Source of the DNA: Cereibacter_A azotoformans
GTDB taxonomy: Bacteria; Pseudomonadota; Alphaproteobacteria; Rhodobacterales; Rhodobacteraceae
Assembly: GCF_003050905.1 (NCBI RefSeq)
Contig: NZ_QAOT01000016.1
Direction: 5' to 3' (one strand)
Length of the DNA stretch: 64,000 nucleotides
The translations under genes and the position numbers were made by a program. Below, piece by piece: positions 61,773 through 64,000 of this stretch. The notes beneath the pieces were generated by a model, which was not told the DNA's origin, did not search any database, and worked only from the letters and a program-made list of their open reading frames with translations. Positions within the stretch are counted from its first letter, which is position 1, and each line of letters opens with the position of its first letter.

Positions 61773-63161
61773 TCACCGCATCCCGCCGCGGGCGTGCAGG
61801 CCGGCCAGATGCTCATTCCCGGTCGGCATCGGACCCACGGCGCCGATCGAGCGGTTCGCCTCGGCCACGGCCTTCGACCAGGATTCATCGGTCGAGGACC
61901 GGCCGCGCCCCGCGGTGAAATCATCCGGGGCGCCGAACTCGGCCAGACCGGCCGCCCGTTCGGCTATGCTCGGGACGGCCGGCGCAGCGGCACGCCCGGC
62001 GGCGATCAGCGCATGAACTGCCTCTTCCGGGCCGAACGAGATCTTGAAGGCCAGATGCGCGGCCAGCGTCGCGTTCGCCTTGGCCTCGTCGCTGCCGAGA
62101 ATGGCGCCGATGCGCTCTGCCGCTTCCTTGGCCCCCAGGGCCTTGCCCTCGGCCAGGCCAGCCGCGTGGCCTTCAGCCCGCGCGGTGGCCAGCACATCGG
62201 CATCCGGCGCGACGGCGGCCGGTGTGGTGCCCGTGGTCGCGGGAGCGATCTTCGAGGCGGCGGCACCTCGTCCGGCGGGTCGCGATTGCAAGGACGCAAG
62301 AACCGCCTCGAAGGTCGAGACGCGGTCAGCAAGGCCGCGGTCGATGGCCTCCTGCCCGATGAACGTCCGCGCCTCAGTGGCGCGGGCCTTGGCCGCAGAC
62401 AGCTTGCCGCCGCGTCCCTGCGCGACGAGGCCCACGAACTGGTCGTAGAACTTGCCCACCTCGGCCTGCAGGTCGGCGCGCACCGCGTCGGACAGCGGAC
62501 CAAAGGGATTGCCGTCCACCTTGTGGGCGCCGGCATGGATCAGGGTCGGCTTGATGCCCTTCGACGCCAACTCGCCCGACCGGTCGAGGTGGGTCAGCAC
62601 CACGCCGATGCTGCCGACGATGCTGGTCGGGCTGACCACGATCTCGGTCGCCTGCGACGCGATCCCGTAGGCGGCCGAGGCGGCCATGTCGTTGACCACG
62701 GCGACGATGGGCTTCTCGGCCGCCACCTCGCGCACCTTCGCCGCCAGGGCAAACATGCCAGTGGCCTCGCCGCCGGGGCTATCCAGGTCGAGCATGATGG
62801 CCTTGACCTTGGGATCGGCCGCGGCGTCGGTCAGCTGCTTCGCCAGCCCCTCGTAGGAGGTCAGACCCGAACTCGCGCCGATCCACGCGCCGCGGTTCAC
62901 AAGGCTGCCGACGATCGACACGATCCCGACGCCGCCCTCAACGCGGAAGGTGCGGGACGCGCTGATCTGCCCGGTGAACCGGCTGGCGTCAGGCGAGAGC
63001 GGCGCGAGGGCTGCATCCCCGAGCGGGATGCGGCCCTCCAAGACGTGCAGCAGAACCTCGACCTTGCCGGGGTGCATCAGAAGCGGGCGCCCCAGCACCC
63101 GGTCAGCGATGTGCAGAAGCGAGGGGCCGGACGGGGCCGGCGTGACGGCAGGTTCAGTCAT
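61773..63161 (-). CDS. phage head maturation protease, S49 (SppA/lambda C) family
   Basis: The 462-residue protein has an S49 peptidase domain in residues about 60-290: MLDLDSPGGEATGMFALAAK, VVNDMAASAAYGIASQATEI with the nucleophile Ser, and GAHKVDGNPFGPLSDAVRAD containing the likely catalytic Lys. The C-terminal 170 residues, rich in Ala and Lys/Glu (ATARAEGHAAGLAEGKALGA), resemble a scaffold domain, as in phage lambda C. It would cut portal and scaffold during head assembly. AGGAGG lies six bases before the ATG. Portal and major capsid genes are not adjacent as expected, which supports rearrangement. Confidence 0.85.
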   Translation of the reverse strand: MTEPAVTPAPSGPSLLHIADRVLGRPLLMHPGKVEVLLHVLEGRIPLGDAALAPLSPDASRFTGQISASRTFRVEGGVGIVSIVGSLVNRGAWIGASSGLTSYEGLAKQLTDAAADPKVKAIMLDLDSPGGEATGMFALAAKVREVAAEKPIVAVVNDMAASAAYGIASQATEIVVSPTSIVGSIGVVLTHLDRSGELASKGIKPTLIHAGAHKVDGNPFGPLSDAVRADLQAEVGKFYDQFVGLVAQGRGGKLSAAKARATEARTFIGQEAIDRGLADRVSTFEAVLASLQSRPAGRGAAASKIAPATTGTTPAAVAPDADVLATARAEGHAAGLAEGKALGAKEAAERIGAILGSDEAKANATLAAHLAFKISFGPEEAVHALIAAGRAAAPAVPSIAERAAGLAEFGAPDDFTAGRGRSSTDESWSKAVAEANRSIGAVGPMPTGNEHLAGLHARGGMR

Positions 63162-63351
63162 GGCGATCCTCCTGGTGCAAGGTGGGACCGTCGGGCGCCA
63201 TCAGCGCGGCGGCATGCCGGCAGAGATCGGCGACGGCCGGTCGTGCGGCGAAAATCACGGCAAGGTCCGGCTGGGTCGCCGCTTGGCGATCCTGCAACTC
63301 GGCGCGGATCGCCCTCGGGTCGCGATGATGTTCTTCCATGCGGTCATTCAT
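63154..63351 (-). CDS. small hypothetical phage protein
   Basis: A 65-residue acidic/basic protein (MNDRMEEHHRDPRAIRAELQ, DRQAATQPDLAVIFAARPAV, ADLCRHAAALMAPDGPTLHQ) whose stop overlaps the S49 protease start by 8 bases, so coupling is likely. The frame is open upstream to an ATG at 63636, which would give a 160-residue protein with an unusual, cysteine- and proline-rich first part; I prefer the short form, with low certainty. No family recognised. Confidence 0.4.
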   Translation of the reverse strand: MNDRMEEHHRDPRAIRAELQDRQAATQPDLAVIFAARPAVADLCRHAAALMAPDGPTLHQEDRHD

Positions 63352-63637
63352 CGGAACCACGTTCCACCTTTCAAAGAAAAATTGCGATTTGCGCTTCCGG
63401 AAATCGGGCGAGAGTCGGGCCGTCGATACGCCGCACCTGGAGGGGGCAGCATACGGTCCCTTGAAGGGGGGGCGGTGTGATCTTTGCCACCTGCCCCGCG
63501 TGCAGGGACACGCGGGACAGGCAGCGGGACGACGGGACATCGTGTCGTACGCGACAGATTGCGGACCACGAAAGAAGTCCTGCCCACGCCGCCCCAGCCC
63601 GGCCAGAAACCCACTAACAGCCGGGCGGGTGTTCATG
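63352..63637. other. 286-base region between phage genes
   Basis: No convincing gene. An AT-richer stretch near 63370-63400 (AAAGAAAAATTGCGATTTGCG on the plus strand) stands out from the GC-rich surroundings and could hold a minus-strand promoter for the S49 block. The short frames here contain CPAC-type cysteine pairs but no known fold. Confidence 0.35.
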
Positions 63638-64000
63638 TCAGGCCGCGGGCAGCGAGGCGTCGGCCGCCAGCAGCGCCCGCGCATCGGCATCGGGCCGACG
63701 CATCACCGGCAAGCCGGCGCGTTCCATCATGCGGATGGCGCTTTCCTCGGCCATCTCGAGCGCGAGCAGATCAGCCTGCGCACGGCCCAGCTTCTTCCGG
63801 CGGGTCTCCGGGTCCATCGGCTCCAAGCCGTTCAGCCGGTCGCGAAGCTGGCCCTCGACCACGGCGCGGATCTCCGCGCGGACGGTCGGGGAAGCGAGCA
63901 GGACGCCACGCACGTTGTCGATCTCGGGCGGGAGGAGGGTCAGCCCACCCACTTGCACGGCCTCACGCGTGAGCCCACGGCGGGCTTCGATCGGATCGAG
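63638..64000 (-). CDS. phage protein, C-terminal part (cut by window edge)
   Basis: On the minus strand a frame is open from the window edge to the TGA at 63640-63638. It contains LDPIEARRGLTREAVQVGGL, TLLPPEIDNVRGVLLASPTV and KKLGRAQADLLALEMAEESA, ending ALLAADASLPAA. A GTG at 63958 could start a 106-residue protein, but the frame has no stop before the edge, so the real gene may be longer. I do not recognise the fold; the position ahead of the S49 protease is where a portal or head gene would be expected. Confidence 0.5.
   Translation of the reverse strand, partial: LDPIEARRGLTREAVQVGGLTLLPPEIDNVRGVLLASPTVRAEIRAVVEGQLRDRLNGLEPMDPETRRKKLGRAQADLLALEMAEESAIRMMERAGLPVMRRPDADARALLAADASLPAA

Noticed and set aside
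61494..63464. 656-codon plus-strand frame in the phage block
   Set aside because: The minus strand carries the S49 motifs and coupled starts; the plus frame has no recognisable domain.
63478..63616. Small plus-strand frame with CPACRD and SCRT cysteines
   Set aside because: It could resemble a zinc-finger phage protein, but the spacing fits no known family and the strand opposes the coupled block.
55921..64000. Gene transfer agent cluster
   Set aside because: The genes seen (Nu1-like, S49 protease, tail X, ParB-like) do not match the order or families of the Rhodobacter GTA.

Overview
The window is high-GC alphaproteobacterial chromosome. Gene content and order (phaZ/phaC-phaP-phaR, nrdR-ribD, hflK-hflC-degP, DUF2842 and DUF2177 proteins, rpiA-gor) point to a purple non-sulphur Rhodobacterales such as Cereibacter (Rhodobacter) sphaeroides. 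The species is an inference from family resemblance; no database was searched. About 55 kb is ordinary core chromosome, and the last 8 kb, starting directly after a tRNA-Gly, is a decayed prophage-like island.

Layout. 1-0.3 kb: the first codons of an IS3-type transposase and a tRNA-Glu. 0.3-4.9 kb: recJ, glpX, hom and a small lipoprotein on the minus strand, diverging from a TetR regulator with a clear operator. 5.5-8.3 kb: three translationally coupled Tad-type pseudopilin genes with no other Tad machinery. 8.6-19.6 kb: glutamate dehydrogenase, dnaG, rpoD, nrdR-ribD, gloA, thyA-folA, small membrane and ArsC-like proteins, and a cold-shock gene. 20.1-23 kb: thrS and an alpha/beta hydrolase. 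23.0-27.5 kb: a complete polyhydroxyalkanoate locus with visible PhaR operators.

27.5-38.4 kb holds one long minus-strand cluster: a polar amino-acid/amine type ABC transporter (ATPase, binding protein, two permeases), two glutamine-synthetase-like ligases, a class I amidotransferase, a FAD amine oxidoreductase and a class III aminotransferase. This resembles a gamma-glutamylated polyamine catabolic pathway (Puu type). The aminotransferase is separated from the rest by dead IS110 and IS4 fragments and a palindromic repeat. 38.5-55.7 kb is housekeeping: terB-like, rlmJ, pyrG, secG, purA, thiamine pyrophosphokinase, EamA permease, sdaA, rpiA, gor, hflKC, degP and a peptidoglycan-binding lipoprotein.

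55.9-64 kb starts at tRNA-Gly(CCC). It holds small phage-type genes, a direct/inverted repeat array that looks like a repressor control region, two ParB-like pieces, a TrkH potassium transporter and a coupled minus-strand set (S49 head protease, two Nu1-like packaging proteins, tail protein X). The set runs off the right edge.

A 40-50 bp palindromic intergenic repeat (stem CCGGGGGC/GCCCCCGG followed by CCCGGGATATTT and CCAGAATGAA) occurs five times in the window. No rRNA, CRISPR array or recognisable riboswitch was seen. I see no clearly novel system. The best leads are the split two-ligase polyamine cluster, the repeat family and the phage control array.
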